Shown: in pieces, positions 1 to 14,103 of the stretch | Numbering within the stretch: the first letter of the stretch is position 1 | Layout: each line of letters opens with the position of its first letter | Source of the DNA: Punica granatum | Taxonomy: Eukaryota; Streptophyta; Magnoliopsida; Myrtales; Lythraceae | Assembly: GCF_007655135.1 (NCBI RefSeq) | Contig: NC_045127.1 | Location: 19,138,199 to 19,202,198 of the forward strand | DNA: 64,000 nt | Direction of reading: 5' to 3' | The notes under the pieces: model-generated | What the model was told of the DNA's origin: nothing | The model's input: the letters and a program-made list of their open reading frames with translations, nothing else | The model's database searches: none | Translations under genes and position numbers: made by a program

Positions 1-1564
1 TATATAGTCAATCTCAATGTTCAATAAGAGAGAACTAGATATTTCAGAAACAACTATTGATGAATGATACTTTCAGTTTACTATAACTCTTTGTTTTCGG
101 CATATCGTTAGTGTTTAGCCGTGTTCTATTCCCTTCGAGTCTAAATTCATATTTAGGCGCTAGAAATCGTGATCCGCGTTGCGTCAATGAGGCGGAGGAT
201 TTTCCGCTCATATCTGTATCAACAAGCCTATGCCCAAAGAAGCATATCTTGGATATATTAAGGAAATATTCTCGTGATATGGATGGGGAAGATGAGATGT
301 CTTGATCCATAGACTGATAATATTATTATCTTAATTTGGTAATATATTTAATTTAAACATAAATATTTTTATAATAATATATGACTAGCAATTTTATTTC
401 GAGTCAAGAGTCCTAAGTTTCCAATTTTGGAATAATTACTTATTTTGTTTTGGAAAGTTACATTGGAACGGCCTAGATTCTAATTTCCTATTCTAGTTTC
501 TTAGTTTTCTTAGACCTATATATAGTCAATCTCAATGTACAAGAAGAGAAAGCTAGATATTTCAGAAACAACTATTGATGAATGATACTTTGAGTTTGCT
601 ATACCTCTTTGTTTTTGACATATCGTAAGGGTTTAGCCGTGTTCTATTCCCATCGAGCCTAAATTCTGATTTAGGCGCTAGAAATCGTGATTCGCGCTGC
701 GTCAATGAGGCGGAGGATTTTCAAGTCAAATCTGTATCAACAAGCCCAAGCCCCCAAGAAGCATATCTTGGATATATTAAGGAAATATTCTCGTGATATG
801 GATGGGGAAGATAAGATATCTTGATTCATAGACTGAGAATATTATTATCTTAATTTGGTAATATATTTAATTTAGACATAAATATTTTTAGAATTATATA
901 TGACTAGCAATTTTATTTCGAGTCAAGAGTCTAAAGTTTCCAATTTTGGAATAATTACTTATTTTGTTTTAGGAAGTTACATGGTAACGGCCTAGATTCT
1001 AATTTCCTATTTAGTTTTCTTCATTTTTCTTAGGCCTATATATAGTCCATCTCAATGTACAAGAAGAGGGTACTAGATATTTCAGAAACAACTATTGATG
1101 AATGATACTTTGAGTTTACTATAACTCTTTGTTTTCGGCATATCGTTAGGGTTTAGCCGTGTTTCTTCCCTTCGAGTCTAAATTCATATTTAGCGCTAGA
1201 AATCGTGATCCGCGTTGCGTCAATGAGGCGGAGGATTTTCCGCTCAAATCTGTATCAACAAGCCTATGCCCAAAGAAGCATATCTTGGATATATTAAGGA
1301 AATATTCTCGTGATATGGATGGGGAAGATGAGATGTCTTGATCCATAGACTGAGAATATTATTATCTTAATTTGGTAATATATTTAATTTAGACATAAAT
1401 ATTTTTAGAATTATATATGACTAGCAATTTTATTTCGAGTCAAGAGTCTAAAGTTTCCAATTTTGGAATAATTACTTATTTTGTTTTAGAAAGTTACATA
1501 GTAACGGCCTAGATTCTAATTTCCTATTCTAGTTTCTTAGTTTTCTTAGGCCTATATATAGTCA

Positions 1565-1856
1565 ATCTCAATGTACAAGAAGAGAAAACTAGATATTTCA
1601 GAAACAACTATTGATGAATGATACTTTGAGTTTGCTATAACTCTTTGTTTTCTGCATATCGTTAGGGTTTAGCCGTGTTCTATTCCCATCGAGCCTAAAT
1701 TCTGATTTAGGATCTCAATGTACAAGAAGAGAAAACTAGATATTTCAAAAACAATTATTGATGAATGATACTTTGAGTTTGCTATAAACTCTTTTTTTCT
1801 GCATATCGTTAAGGTTAGCCGTGTTCTATTCCCATCGAGCCTAAATTCTGATTAGG
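1565..1856 (+). repeat. Partial-monomer tandem duplication, ~147 bp
   Basis: The segment from 'atctcaatgtac' to 'gatttagg' (1565-1711) is followed at once by a second, slightly changed copy (1712-1856). The interval between marks is therefore 661 bp instead of about 515. The junction reads 'gatttaggatctcaatg'. The second copy has its own differences (aaaacaattattg, single-base losses), so it is not a trivial exact copy. Confidence 0.85.
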
Positions 1857-4800
1857 CGCTAGAAATCGTGATTCGCGGCGTCAATGAGTCGGAGGATTTT
1901 CAAGTCAAATCTAAATCAACAAGCCAAGCCCCTAAGAAGCATATCTTGGATATATTAAGGAAATATTCTCGTGATATGGATGGGGAAGATGAGATGTCTT
2001 GATCCATAGACTGAGAATATTATTATCTTAATTTGGTAATATATTTAATTAGACATAAATATTTTTAGAATTATATATGACTAGCAATTTATTTCGAGTC
2101 AAGAGTCTAAAGTTTCCAATTTTGAATAATTACTTATTTTGTTTTGAAAGTTACATGGTAACGGCCTAGATTCTAATTTCCTATTTAGTTTCTTAGTTTT
2201 CTTAGGCCTATATATAGTCCATCTCAATGTACAAGAAGAGAGAACTAGATATTCAGAAAAACTATGATGAATGATACTTTGAGTTTACTATAACTCTTTG
2301 TTTTCGGCATATCGTTAGGGTTTAGCCGTGTTCTATTCCCACGAGTCTAAATTCATTTAGGCGCTAGAAATCGTGATTCGCGCTGCGTCAATGAGGCGGA
2401 GGATTTTCAAGTCAAATCTGTATCAACAAGCCTAAGCCCAAAGAAGCATATCTTGGATATATTAAGGAAATATTCTCGTGATATGGATGGGGAAGATGTG
2501 ATGTCTTGATCCATAGACTGAGAATATTATTATCTTAATTTGGTAATATATTCTATTTAGACATAAATATTTTTAGAATTATATATGACAAGCAATTTTA
2601 TTTCGAGTCAAGAGTCTAAAGTTTCCAATTTTTGAATAATTACTTATTTTGTTTTAGATAGTTACATAGTAACGGCCTATATTCTAATTTCCTATTTTAG
2701 TTTCTTAGTTTTCTTAGGCCTATATATAGTCCATCTCAATGTACAAGAAGAGAGAACTAGATATTTCAGAAACAATTGTTGATGAATGATACTTTGAGTT
2801 TGCTATAACTCTTTGTTTTCGGCATAACGTTAGAGTTTAGTCGTGTTCTATTCCCATCGAGCCTAAATTCTGATTTAGGCGCTAGAAATCGTGATTCGCG
2901 CGTGCGTCAATGAGGCGGAGGATTTTCAAGTCAAATCTGTATCAACAAGCCAAGCCCCAAGAAGCATATCTTGGATATATTAAGAAATATTCTCGTGATA
3001 TGGATGGGGAAGATGAGATGTCTTGATCCATAGACTGAGAATATTATTATCTTAATTTGGTATATATATTAATTTAGACATAAATATTTTTAGAATTATA
3101 TATGACTAGCAATTTTATTTCGAGTCAAGAGTCTAAAGTTTCCAATTTTGGAATAATTACTTATTTTGTTTTAGGAAGTTACATGGTAACGGCCTAGATT
3201 CTAATTTCCTAATTTAGTTTCTTCATTTTCTTAGGCCTATATATAGTCCATCTCAATGTACAAGAAGAGGGTACTAGATATTTCAGAAACAACTATTGAT
3301 GAATGATACTTTGAGTTTACTATAACTCTTTGTTTTCGGCATATCGTTAGGGTTTAGCCGTGTTCTATTCCCTTCGAGTCTAAATTCATATTTAGTCGCA
3401 AGAAATCGTGATCCGCGTTGCGTCAATGAGGCGGAGGATTTTCCGCTCAAATCTGTCAACAAGCCATGCCCAAAGAAGCATATCTGGGATATATTAAGGA
3501 AATATTCTCGTGATATGGATGGGGAAGATGAGATGTCTTGATCCATAGACTGAGAATATTATTATCTTAATTTGGTAATATATTTATTTAGACATAAATA
3601 TTTTTAGAATTATATATGACTAGCAATTTTATTTCGAGTCAAGAGTCTAAAGTTTCCAATTTTGGAATAATTACTTATTTTTTTAGAAAGTTACATGGTA
3701 ACGGCCTAGTTTGTAATTTCCTATTCTAGTTTCTTAGTTTTCTTAGGCCTATATATAGTCAATCTCAATGTACAAGAAGAGAAAACTAGATATTTCAGAA
3801 ACAATTATTGATGAATGATACTTTGAGTTAGTTATAACTCTTTGTTTTCTGCATATCGTTAAGGTTTAGCCGTGTTCTATTCCCATCGAGCCTAAATTCT
3901 GATTTAGGCGCTAGAAATCGTGATTCGCGCTGCGTCAACGAGTCGGAGGATTTTCAAGTCAAATCTAAATCAACAAGCCCAAGCCCCTAAGAAGCATATC
4001 TTGGATATATTAAGGAAATATTCTCGTGATATGGATGGGGAAGATGAGATGTCTTGATCCATAGACTGAGAATATTATTATCTTAATTTGGTAATATATT
4101 TAATTTAGACATAAATATTTTTAGAATTGTATATGACTAGCAATTTTATTCGAGTCAAGAGTCTAAAGTTTCCAATTTTGAATAATTATTATTTTGTTTT
4201 GAAAGTTACATGGTAACGGCCTAGATTCTAATTTCCTATTTAGTTTTCTTTTTTAGGCCTATATATAGTCCATCTCAATGTACAAGAAGAGAGAACTAGA
4301 TATTTCAGAAACAACAATTGATGAATGATACTTTGAGTTTGCTATAACTCTTTGTTTTCGGCATATCGTTAGGGTTTAGCCGTGTTCCATTCCCATCGAG
4401 CCTAAATTCTGATTTAGGCGCTAGAAATCGTGATTCGCGCTGCGTCAATGAGGCGGAGGATTTTCAAGTCAAATCTGTATCAACAAGCCTAAGCCCCTAA
4501 GAAGCATATCTTGGATATATTAAGGAAATATTCCCCTGATATGGATGGGGAAGATGAGATGTCTTGATCCATAGACTGAGAATATTATTATCTTAATTTG
4601 GTAATATATTTATTTAGACATAAATATTTTTAGAATTATATATGACTAGCAATTTTATTCGAGTCAAGAGTCTAAAGTTTCCAATTTTTGAATAATTACT
4701 TATTTTGTTTTGGAAGTTACATGGTAACGGCCTAGATTCTAATTTCCTATTTAGTTTCTTAGTTTTTTAGGCCTATATATAGTCCATCTCAATGTACAAG

Positions 4801-6111
4801 AAGAGGGTACTAGATATTTCAGAAACAACTATTGATGAATGATACTTTGAGTTTGCTATGACTCTTTGTTTTCGGCATATCGTTAGGGTTTAGCCGTGTT
4901 CCATTCCCATCGAGCCTAAATTCTGATTTAGGCGCTAGAAATCATGATTCGCGCTGCGTCAATGAGGCGGAGGATTTTCAAGTCAAATCTGTATCAACAA
5001 GCCCAAGCCCCCAAGAAGCATATCTTGGATATATTAAGGAAATATTCTCGTGATATGGATGGGGAAGATGAGATATCTTGATCCATAGACTGAGAATATT
5101 ATTATCTTAATTTGGTAATATATTAATTTAGACATAAATATTTTAGAATTATATATGACTAGCAATTTTATTTCGAGTCAAGAGTCTAAAGTTTCCAATT
5201 TTGGAATAATTACTTATTTTGTTTGGAAGTTACAATGGTAACGGCCTAGATTCTAATTTCCTAATGTAGTTTCTTCATTTTCTTAGGCCTATATATAGTC
5301 CATCTCAATGTACAAGAAGAGGGTACTAGATATTTCAGAAACAACTATTGATGAATGATACTTTCAGTTTACTATAACTCTTTGTTTTCGGCATATCGTT
5401 AGTGTTTAGCCGTGTTCTATTCCCTTCGAGTCTAAATTCATATTTAAGCGCTAGAAATCGTGATCCGCGTTGCGTCAATAAGGCAGAGGATTCTCCGCTC
5501 AAATCTGTGTCAACAAGCCTATGCCCAAAGAAGCATATCTGGGATATATTAAGGAAATATTCTCGTGATATGGATGGGGAAGATGAGATGTCTTGATCCA
5601 TGGACTAAGAATATTATTATCTTAATTTGGTAATATATTCTATTTAGACATAAATATTTTTAGAATTATATATGACTAGCAATTTTATTTCGAGTCAAGA
5701 GTCTAAAGTTTCCAATTTTGGAATAATTACTTATTTTATTTTAGAAAGTTACATGGGAACTGCCTAGATTCTAATTTCCTATTCTAGTTTCTTAGTTTTC
5801 TTAGGCCTATATATAGTCAATCTCAATGTACAAGAAGAGAAAACTAGATATTTCAAAAACAATTATTGATGAATGATACTTTGAGTTTGCTATAACTCTT
5901 TGTTTTCTGCATATCGTTAAGGTTTAGCCGTGTTCTATTCCCACCGAGCCTAAATTCTGATTTAGGCGCTAGAAATCGTGATTCGCGCTGCGTCAATGAG
6001 TCGGAGGATTTTCAAGTGAAATCTAAATCAACAAGCCCAAGCCCCTAAGAAGCATATCTTGGATATATTAAGGAAATATTCTCGTGATATGGATGGGGAA
6101 GATGAGATGTC

Positions 6112-6630
6112 TTGATCCATAGACTGAGAATATTATTATCTTAATTTGGTAATATATTTAATTTAGACATAAATATTTTTAGAATTATATATGACTAGCA
6201 ATTTTATTCCGAGTCAAGAGTCTAAAGTTTCCAATTTTTGAATAATTACTTATTTTGTTTTTGAAAGTTACATAGTAACGGCCTAGATTCTAATTTCCTA
6301 TTTTAGTTTCTTAGTTTTCTTAGGCCTATATATAGTCCATCTCAATGCACAAGAAGAGAGAACTAGATATTTCAGAAATAACTATTGATGAATGATACTT
6401 TGAGTTTGCTATGACTCTTTGTTTTCGGCATATCGTTAGGGTTTAGCCGTGTTCCATTCCCATCGAGCCTAAATTCTGATTTAGGCGCTAGAAATCATGA
6501 TTCGCGCTGCGTCAATGAGGCGGAGGATTTTCAAGTCAAATCTGTATCAACAAGCCTAAGCCCCTAAGAAGCATATCTTGGATATATTAAGGAAATATTC
6601 TCGTGATATGGATGGGGAAGATGAGATGTC
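6112..6630 (+). repeat. Exemplar B-type monomer
   Basis: This 519-bp unit shows the B diagnostics: 'gagagaactag', 'gtttgctatgac', 'tcccatcgagcc', 'ctgatttagg', 'gattcgcgctgcg', 'aagtcaaatctg' and 'cccctaagaag'. Its left half differs from A mainly at the catcgagcc/cttcgagtc and ctgattt/catattt positions. Confidence 0.75.
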
Positions 6631-9600
6631 TTGATCCATAGACTGAGAATATTATTATCTTAATTTGGTAATATATTTAATTTAGACATAAATATTTTTA
6701 GAATTATATATGACTAGCAATTTTATTCCGAGTCAAGAGTCTAAAGTTTCCAATTTTGGAATAATTACTTATTTTGTTTTTGGAAGTTACATGGTAACGG
6801 CCTAGATTCTAATTTCCTATTTCAGTTTCTTCATTTTTTTAGGCCTATATATTCCGTCTCAATGTACAAGAAAAGAGAACTGGATATTTCAGAAACAACT
6901 ATTGATGAATGATACTTTGAGTTTGCTATTACTCTTTGTTTTCGGCATATCGTTAGGGTTTAGCCGTGCGCTATTCCCAACGAGCCTAAATTTTGATTTA
7001 GGCGCTAGGAACCGTGATTCGCACTGCGTCAATGCGGCGGAGGATTTTCAAGTCAAATCTGTATCAACAAGCCCAAGCCCCTCAGAAGCATATCTTTGAT
7101 ATATTAAGGAAATATTCTCGTGATATGGATGGGGAAGATGAGATGCCTTGATCCATAGACTGAGAATATTATTATCTTAATTTGGTAATATATTCTATTT
7201 AGACATAAATATTTTTAGAAATATATATGACGAGCAATTTTATTTCGAGTCAAGAGTCTAAAGTTTCCAATTTTGGAATAATTACTTATTTTGTTTTAGA
7301 AAGTTACATGGTAACGGCCTAGATTCTAATTTCCTATTTTAGTTTCTTCATTTTCCTAGGCCTATATATAATCCATCTCAATGTACAAGAAGAGGGTACT
7401 AGATATTTCAGAAACAACTATTGATGAATGATACTTTGAGTTTACTATAAGTCTTTGTTTTCGGCATATCGTTAGGGTTTAGCCGTGTTCTATTCCCTTC
7501 GAGTCTAAATTCATATTTAGGCGATAGAAATTGTGATCCGCGTTGCGTCAACAAGGCAGAGGATTCTTTCAAATCTGTATCAACAAGCCATGCCCAAAGA
7601 AGCATATCTTGGATATATTAAGCAAATATTCTCGTGATATGGATGGGGAAGATGAGATGTCTTGATCCATAAACTGAGAATATTATTATCTTAATTTGGT
7701 AATATATTCTATTTAGACATAAATATTTTTAGAATTATATATGACTAGCAATTTTATTTCGAGTCAAGAGTCCAAAGTTTCCAATTTTGGAATAATTACT
7801 TATTTTGTTTTAGAAAGTTACATAGTAACGGCCCAGATTGTAATTTCCTATTCTGGTTTCTTAGTTTTCTTAGGCCTATATATAGTCAATCTCAATGTAC
7901 AAGAAGAGAAAACTATATATTTCAGAAACAACTATTGATGATTGATACTTTGAGTTTGCTATTACTCTTTGGTTTCTGCATATCTTTAGGGCTTAGCCGT
8001 GTTCTATTCCCATCGAGCCTAAATTCTGATTTAGGCGCTAGAAATCGTGATTCGCGCTGCGTCAATGAGGCGGAGGATTTATAAGTCAAATTTGTATCAA
8101 CAAGCCCAAGCCCCTCAGAGGCATATCTTGGATATATTAAGGAAATATTCTCGTGCTATGGATGGGGAAGATGAGATGTCTTGATCCATAGACTGAGAAT
8201 ATTATTATCTTATTTTATTAATATATTTAATTTAGACATAAATATTTTTAGAATTATATATGACTAGCAATTTTATTTCGAGTCAAGAGTCTAAAGTTTC
8301 CAATTTTGAATAATTACTTATTTTTTTAGGAAGTTACATGGTAACGGCCTAGATTCTAATTTCCTATTTCAGTTTCTTCATTTCTTAGGCCTATATATAG
8401 TCCATCTCTATGTACAAGAAGAGAAAACTAGATATTTCATAAACAACTATTGATGAATGATACTTTGAGTTTGCTATAACTTTTTGTTTTCAGCATATCG
8501 TTAGGGTTTACCCGTGTTCTATTCCCATCGAGCCTAAATTCTGATTTAGGCGCTAGAGATCATGATTCGCGCTGCGTAAATGAGGCGGAGGATTTTCCAG
8601 TCAAATCTGTATCAACAAGCCCAAGCCCCTAAGAAGCATATCTTGGGTATATTAAGGAAATATTCTCGTGATATGGATGGGGAAGATAAGATGTCTTGAT
8701 CCATAGACTGAGAATATTATTATCTTAATTTGGCAATATATTTATTTAGACATAAATATTTTAGAAATATATGACTAGCAATTTTATTTCGAGTCAAGAG
8801 TCTAAAGTTTCCAATTTTGGAATAATTACTTATTTTGTTTTAGAAAGTTACATAGTAACGGCCTAGATTCTAATTTCCTATTTTAGTTCCTTCATTTTCT
8901 TAGGCCTATATATAGTCCATCTCAATGTACAAGAAGAGGGTACTCGATATTTCAGAAACAACTATTGATAAATGATACTTTGAGTTTACTATAACTCTTT
9001 GTTTTCGGCATATCGTTAGGGTTTAGCCGTGTTCTATTCCCTTCGAGTCTAAATTCATATTTAGGCGCTAGAAATCGTGATCCGCGTTGCGTCAATGAGG
9101 CGGAGGATTTTCCGCTCAAATCTGTATCAACAAGCCTATGCCCAAAGAAGCATATCTTGGATATATTAAGGAAATATTCTCGTGATATGGATGGGGAAGA
9201 TGAGATGTCTTGATCCATAGACTGAGAATATTATTATCTTAATTTGGTAATATATTCTATTTAGACATAAATATTTTTAGAATTATATATGACTAGCAAT
9301 TTTATTTCGAGTCAAGAGTCTAAAGTTTCCAATTTTGGAATAATTACTTATTTTGTTTTAGAAAGTTACATAGTAACGGCCTAGATTCTAATTTCCTATT
9401 CTTAGTTTTTTCTATTTTCTTAGGCCTATATATAGTCAATCTCAATGTACAAGAAGAGAAAACTAGATATTTCAGAAACAACTATTGATGAATGATACTT
9501 TGAGTTTGCTATAACTCTTTGTTTTCTGCATATCGTTAGGGTTTAGCCGTGTTCTATTCCCATCGAGCCTAAATTCTGATTTAGGCGCTAGAAATCGTGA

Positions 9601-10762
9601 TTCGCGTTGCGTCAATGAGGCGGAGGATTTTCAAGTCAAATCTAAATCAACAAGCCCAAGCCCCTAAGAAGCATATCTTGATATATTAAGGAAATATTCT
9701 CGTGATATGGATGGGGAAGATGAGATGTCTTGATCCATAGACTGAGAATATTATTATCTTAATTTTGTAATATATTTATTTAGACATAAATATTTTAGAA
9801 TTATATATGACTAGCAATTTTATTTCGAGTCAAGAGTCTAAAGTTTCCAATTTTGGAATAATTAATTATTTTGTTTTGGAAGTTACATGGTAACGGCCTA
9901 GATTCTAATTTCCTATTTCAGTTTCTTCATTTTTTTAGGCCTATATATAGTCCATCTCAATGTACAAGAAGAGGGAACTAGATATTTCAGAAACAACTAT
10001 TGATGAATGATACTTTGAGTTTACTATAACTCTTTGTTTTCGGCATATCGTTAGGGTTTAGCCGTGTTCTATTCCATTCGAGTCTAAATTCTGATTTAGG
10101 CGCTAGAAATCGTGATCGCGTTGCGTCAATGAGGCGGAGGATTTTCCGCTCAAATCTGTATCAACAAGCCTATGCCCAAAGAAGCATATCTTGGATATAT
10201 TAAGGAAATATTCTCGTGATATGGATGGGGAAGATAAGATGTCTTGATCCATAGACTGAGAATATTATTATCTTAATTTGGTAATATATTTAATTTAGAC
10301 ATAAATATTTTTAGAATTATATATGACTAGCAATTTTATTTCGAGTCAAGCGTCTAAAGTTTCCAATTTTGGAATAATTACTTATTTTGTTTTGGAAAGT
10401 TACATAGTAACGGCCTAGATTCTAATTTCCTATTCTAGTTTCTTAATTTACTTAGGCCTATATATAGTCAATCTCAATGTACAAGAGGAGAAAACTTGAT
10501 ATTTCAGAAACAATTATTGATGGATGATACTTTGAGTTTGCTATTACTCTTTGTTTTCTGCATATCGTTAAGGTTTGGCCGTGTACTATTCCCATCGAGG
10601 CTAAATTCTGATTTAGGCGCTAGAAATCGTGATTCGCGCTACGTCAATGAGTCGGAGGATTTTCAAGTCAAATCTAAATCAACAAGCCCAAGCCCCTAAG
10701 AAGCATATCTTGCATATATTAAGGAAATATTCTCGTGATATGGATGGGGAAGATGAGATGTC

Positions 10763-11239
10763 TTGATCCATAGACTGAGAATATTATTATCTTAATTTGG
10801 TAATATATTTAATTTAGACATAAATATTTTAGAATTATATATGACTAGCAATTTTATTTCGAGTCAAGAGTCTAAAGTTTCCAATTTTGGAATAATTACT
10901 TATTTTGTTTTGGAAGTTACATGGTAACGGCCTAGATTCTAATTTCCTATTTTAGTTTCTTCATTTTCTTAGGCCTATATATAGTCCATCTCAATGTACA
11001 AGAAGGGTACTAGATATTTCAGAAACAACTATTGATGAATGATACTTTGAGTTTACTATAACTCTTTGTTTTCGGACATATCGTTAGGGTTTAGCCGTGT
11101 TCTATTCCCTTCGAGTCTAAATTCAATGAGGGAGAATGGATTTTCGCTCAAATCTGTATCAACAAATCCTAGCCCAAAGAAGCATATCTTGGATATATTA
11201 AGGAAATATTCTCGTGATATGGATGGGGAATGAGATGTC
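10763..11239 (+). repeat. Delta monomer 1 (37-bp deletion, 477-bp interval)
   Basis: The unit reads 'ctaaattcaatgag' at about 11119-11130, skipping the CpG-rich 37 bp normally between 'aattca' and 'atgaggcgg'. It follows directly after the S-type unit ending at 10762. Confidence 0.8.
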
Positions 11240-11883
11240 TTGATCCATAGACTGAGAATATTATTATCTTAATTTGGTAATATATTCTATTTAGACATAA
11301 ATATTTTTAGAATTATATATGACTAGCAATTTTATTTCGAGTCAAGAGTCTAAAGTTTCCAATTTTGGAATAATTACTTATTTTGTTTTAGAAAGTTACA
11401 TAGTAACGGCCAGATTCTAATTTCCTATTTCTGGTTTCTTAGTTTTCTTAGGCCTATATATAGTCCATCTCAATGTACAGAAGAGAAAACTAGATATTTC
11501 AGAAACAACTATGATGAATGATACTTTGAGTTGCTATAACTCTTTGTTTTCGACATATCGTTAGGGTTTAGCCGTGTTCTATTCCCATCGAGCCTAAATT
11601 CTGATTTAGGCGCTAGAAATCGTGATTCGCGCTGTGTCAATGAGGCGGAGGATTTTCAGTCAATCTAATCAACAGCCCAAGCCCCTAAGAAGCATATCTT
11701 GGATATATTAAGGAAATATTCTCGTGATATGGATGGGGAAGATGAGATGTCTTGATCCATAGACTGAGAATATTATTATCTTAATTTGTAATAATTTTAA
11801 TTTAGACATAAATATTTTAGAATTATATATGACTAGCAATTTTATTTCGAGTCAAGAGTCTAAAGTTTCCAATTTTGGAATAA

Positions 11884-12375
11884 TTAATTTTTGTTTTTTT
11901 GAAGTTACATGGTAACGGCCTAGATTCTAATTTCCTATTCAGTTTCTTCATTTTTTTAGGCCTATATATAGTCCATCTCAATGTACAAGAAGAGGGAACT
12001 AGATTTTCAGAAACAACTATTGATGAATGATACTTTGAGTTTACTATAACTCTTGTGTTTTCGGCATATCGTTAGGGTTTAGCCGTGTTCTATTCCCATC
12101 GAGTCTAAATTCAATTTAGGCGCTAGAAAATTATTTTGTTTTAGGAAGTTACATGGTAACGGCCTAGATTCTAATTTCCTATTTTAGTTTCTTCATTTTC
12201 TTAGGCCTATATATAGTCCATCTCAATGTACAAGAGAGAAGAACTAGATATTTCAGAAAAACTATTGATGAATGATACTTTGAGTTTACTATAACTCTTT
12301 GTTTTCGGCATATCGTTAGGGTTTAGCCGTGTTCTATTCCCTTCGAGTCTAAATTCAAATTTAGGCGGGTAGAAA
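11884..12375 (+). repeat. Partial-monomer tandem duplication, ~243 bp
   Basis: The unit after 11751 runs normally to 'aggcgctagaaa' (about 12129), then jumps back to 'ttattttgttttagg' and repeats the segment from there. The interval is 757 bp, about 240 more than normal. The junction falls at a run of a, so microhomology-based joining or out-of-register exchange would both explain it. Confidence 0.82.
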
Positions 12376-14005
12376 TCGTGATCCGCGTTGCGTCAATGAG
12401 GCGGAGGATTTTCGCTCAAATCTGTATCAACAAGCCTATGCCCAAAGAAGCATATCTTGGATATATTAAGAAATATTCTCGTGATATGGATGGGGAAGAT
12501 GAGATGTCTTGATCCATAGACTGAGAATATTATTATCTTAATTTGGTAATATATTAATTTAGACATAAATATTTTTAGAATTATATATGACTAGCAATTT
12601 TATTTCGAGTCAAGAGTCTAAAGTTTCCAATTTTGGAATAATTACTTATTTTGTTTTAGGAAGTTACATGGTAACGGCCTAGATTCTAATTTCCTATTTT
12701 AGTTTCTTAGTTTTCTTAGGCCTATATATAGTCCATCTCAATGTACAAGAAGAGGAACTAGATATTTCAGAAAAAACTATTGATGAATGATACTTTGAGT
12801 TTGCTATAACTCTTTGTTTTCGACATATCGTTAGGGTTTAGCCGTGTTCTATTCCCTTCGAGCCTAAATTCTGATTTAGGCGCTAGAAATCGTGATTCGC
12901 GTTGCGTCAATGAGGCGGAGGATTTTCAAGTCAAATCTGTATCAACAAGCCCCAGCCCCAAGAAGCATATCTTGGATATATTAAAGAAATATTCTCGTGA
13001 TATGGAGGGGAAGATGAGATGTCTTGATCCATAGATGAGAATATTATTATCTTAATTTGGTAATATATTAATTTAGACATAAATATTTTTAGAATTATAT
13101 ATGACTAGCAATTTTATTTCGAGTCAAGAGTCTAAAGTTTCCAATTTTGAATAATTACTTATTTTGTTTTGGAAGTTACATGGTAACGGCCTAGATTCTA
13201 ATTTCCTATTTTAGTTCTTCATTTTCTTAGGCCTATATATAGTCCATCTCAATGTACAAGAAGAGGGGAACTAGATATTTCAGAAACAACTATTGATGAA
13301 TGATACTTTGAGTTTACTATAACTCTTTGTTTTCGGCATATCGTTAGGGTTTAGCCGTGTTCTATTCCCTTCGAGTCTAAATTCATATTTAGGCGCTAGA
13401 AATCGTGATCCGCGTTGCGTCAATGAGGCGGAGGATTTTCAGTCAAATCTGTATCAACAAGCCCAAGCCCAAAGAAGCATATCTTGGATATATTAAGGAA
13501 ATATTCTCGTGATATGGATGGGGAAGATGAGATGTCTTGATCCATAGACTGAGAATATTATTATCTTAATTTGGTAATATATTTAATTTAGACATAAATA
13601 TTTTTAGAATTATATATGACTAGCAATTTTATTTCGAGTCAAGAGTCTAAAGTTTCCAATTTTTGAATAATTAATTATTTTGTTTTAGGAAGTTACATGG
13701 TAACGGGCCTAGATTCTAATTTCCTATTTTAGTTCTTCATTTTCTTAGGCCTATATATAGTCCATCTCAATGTACAAGAAGAGGGAACTAGATATTTCAG
13801 AAACAACTATTGATGAATGATACTTTGAGTTTACTATAACTCTTTGTTTTCGGACATATCGTTAGGGTTTAGCCGTGTTCTATTCCCTTCGAGTCTAAAT
13901 TCAGATTTAGGCGCTAGAAATCGTGATCGCGTGCGTCAATGAGCGGAGGATTTTCCGCTCAAATCTGTATCAACAAGCCTAAGCCCAAAGAAGCATATCT
14001 TGGAT

Positions 14006-14103
14006 ATATTAAGGAAATATTCTCGTGATATGGATGGGGAAGATGAGATGTCTTATATTAAGGAAATATTCTCGTGATATGGATGGGGAAGATGAGATGT
14101 CTT
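14006..14103 (+). repeat. 49-bp tandem duplication
   Basis: The segment from 'atattaagg' to 'gatgtctt' is present twice back to back (14006-14054 and 14055-14103), lengthening this interval to 564 bp. The two copies look the same by eye. Confidence 0.88.

Larger units (their letters stand above)
1..10243 (+). repeat. Domain I: four-monomer higher-order repeat (A-S-B-B)
   Basis: Phase marks are at 301, 820, 1337, 1998, 2505, 3022, 3537, 4053, 4563, 5077, 5592, 6111, 6630, 7147, 7661, 8180, 8695, 9209, 9729 and 10243. A-type monomers (tcatatttagg, ccgctc, leader gagggtactag) end at 1337, 3537, 5592, 7661 and 9209. S-type monomers (leader agtcaatctc, gagaaaactag, aatctaaatc) end at 1998, 4053, 6111 and 9729. 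The two monomers between an S and the next A are B-like. The period is about 2.06 kb and S-to-S distances of 2055 and 2058 bp support it. The 7661-9209 copy is one monomer short (A-B-B, no typical S). Typing is by eye on diagnostic positions, not by alignment. Confidence 0.8.

Noticed and set aside
44..310. Minus-strand open frame of 88 codons (and its many repeats across the window) as a real gene family
   Set aside because: It lies wholly within the satellite monomer, overlaps another open frame on the other strand, is broken by indels in many copies, and shows no recognisable domain. Similarity between copies is explained by DNA homogenisation.
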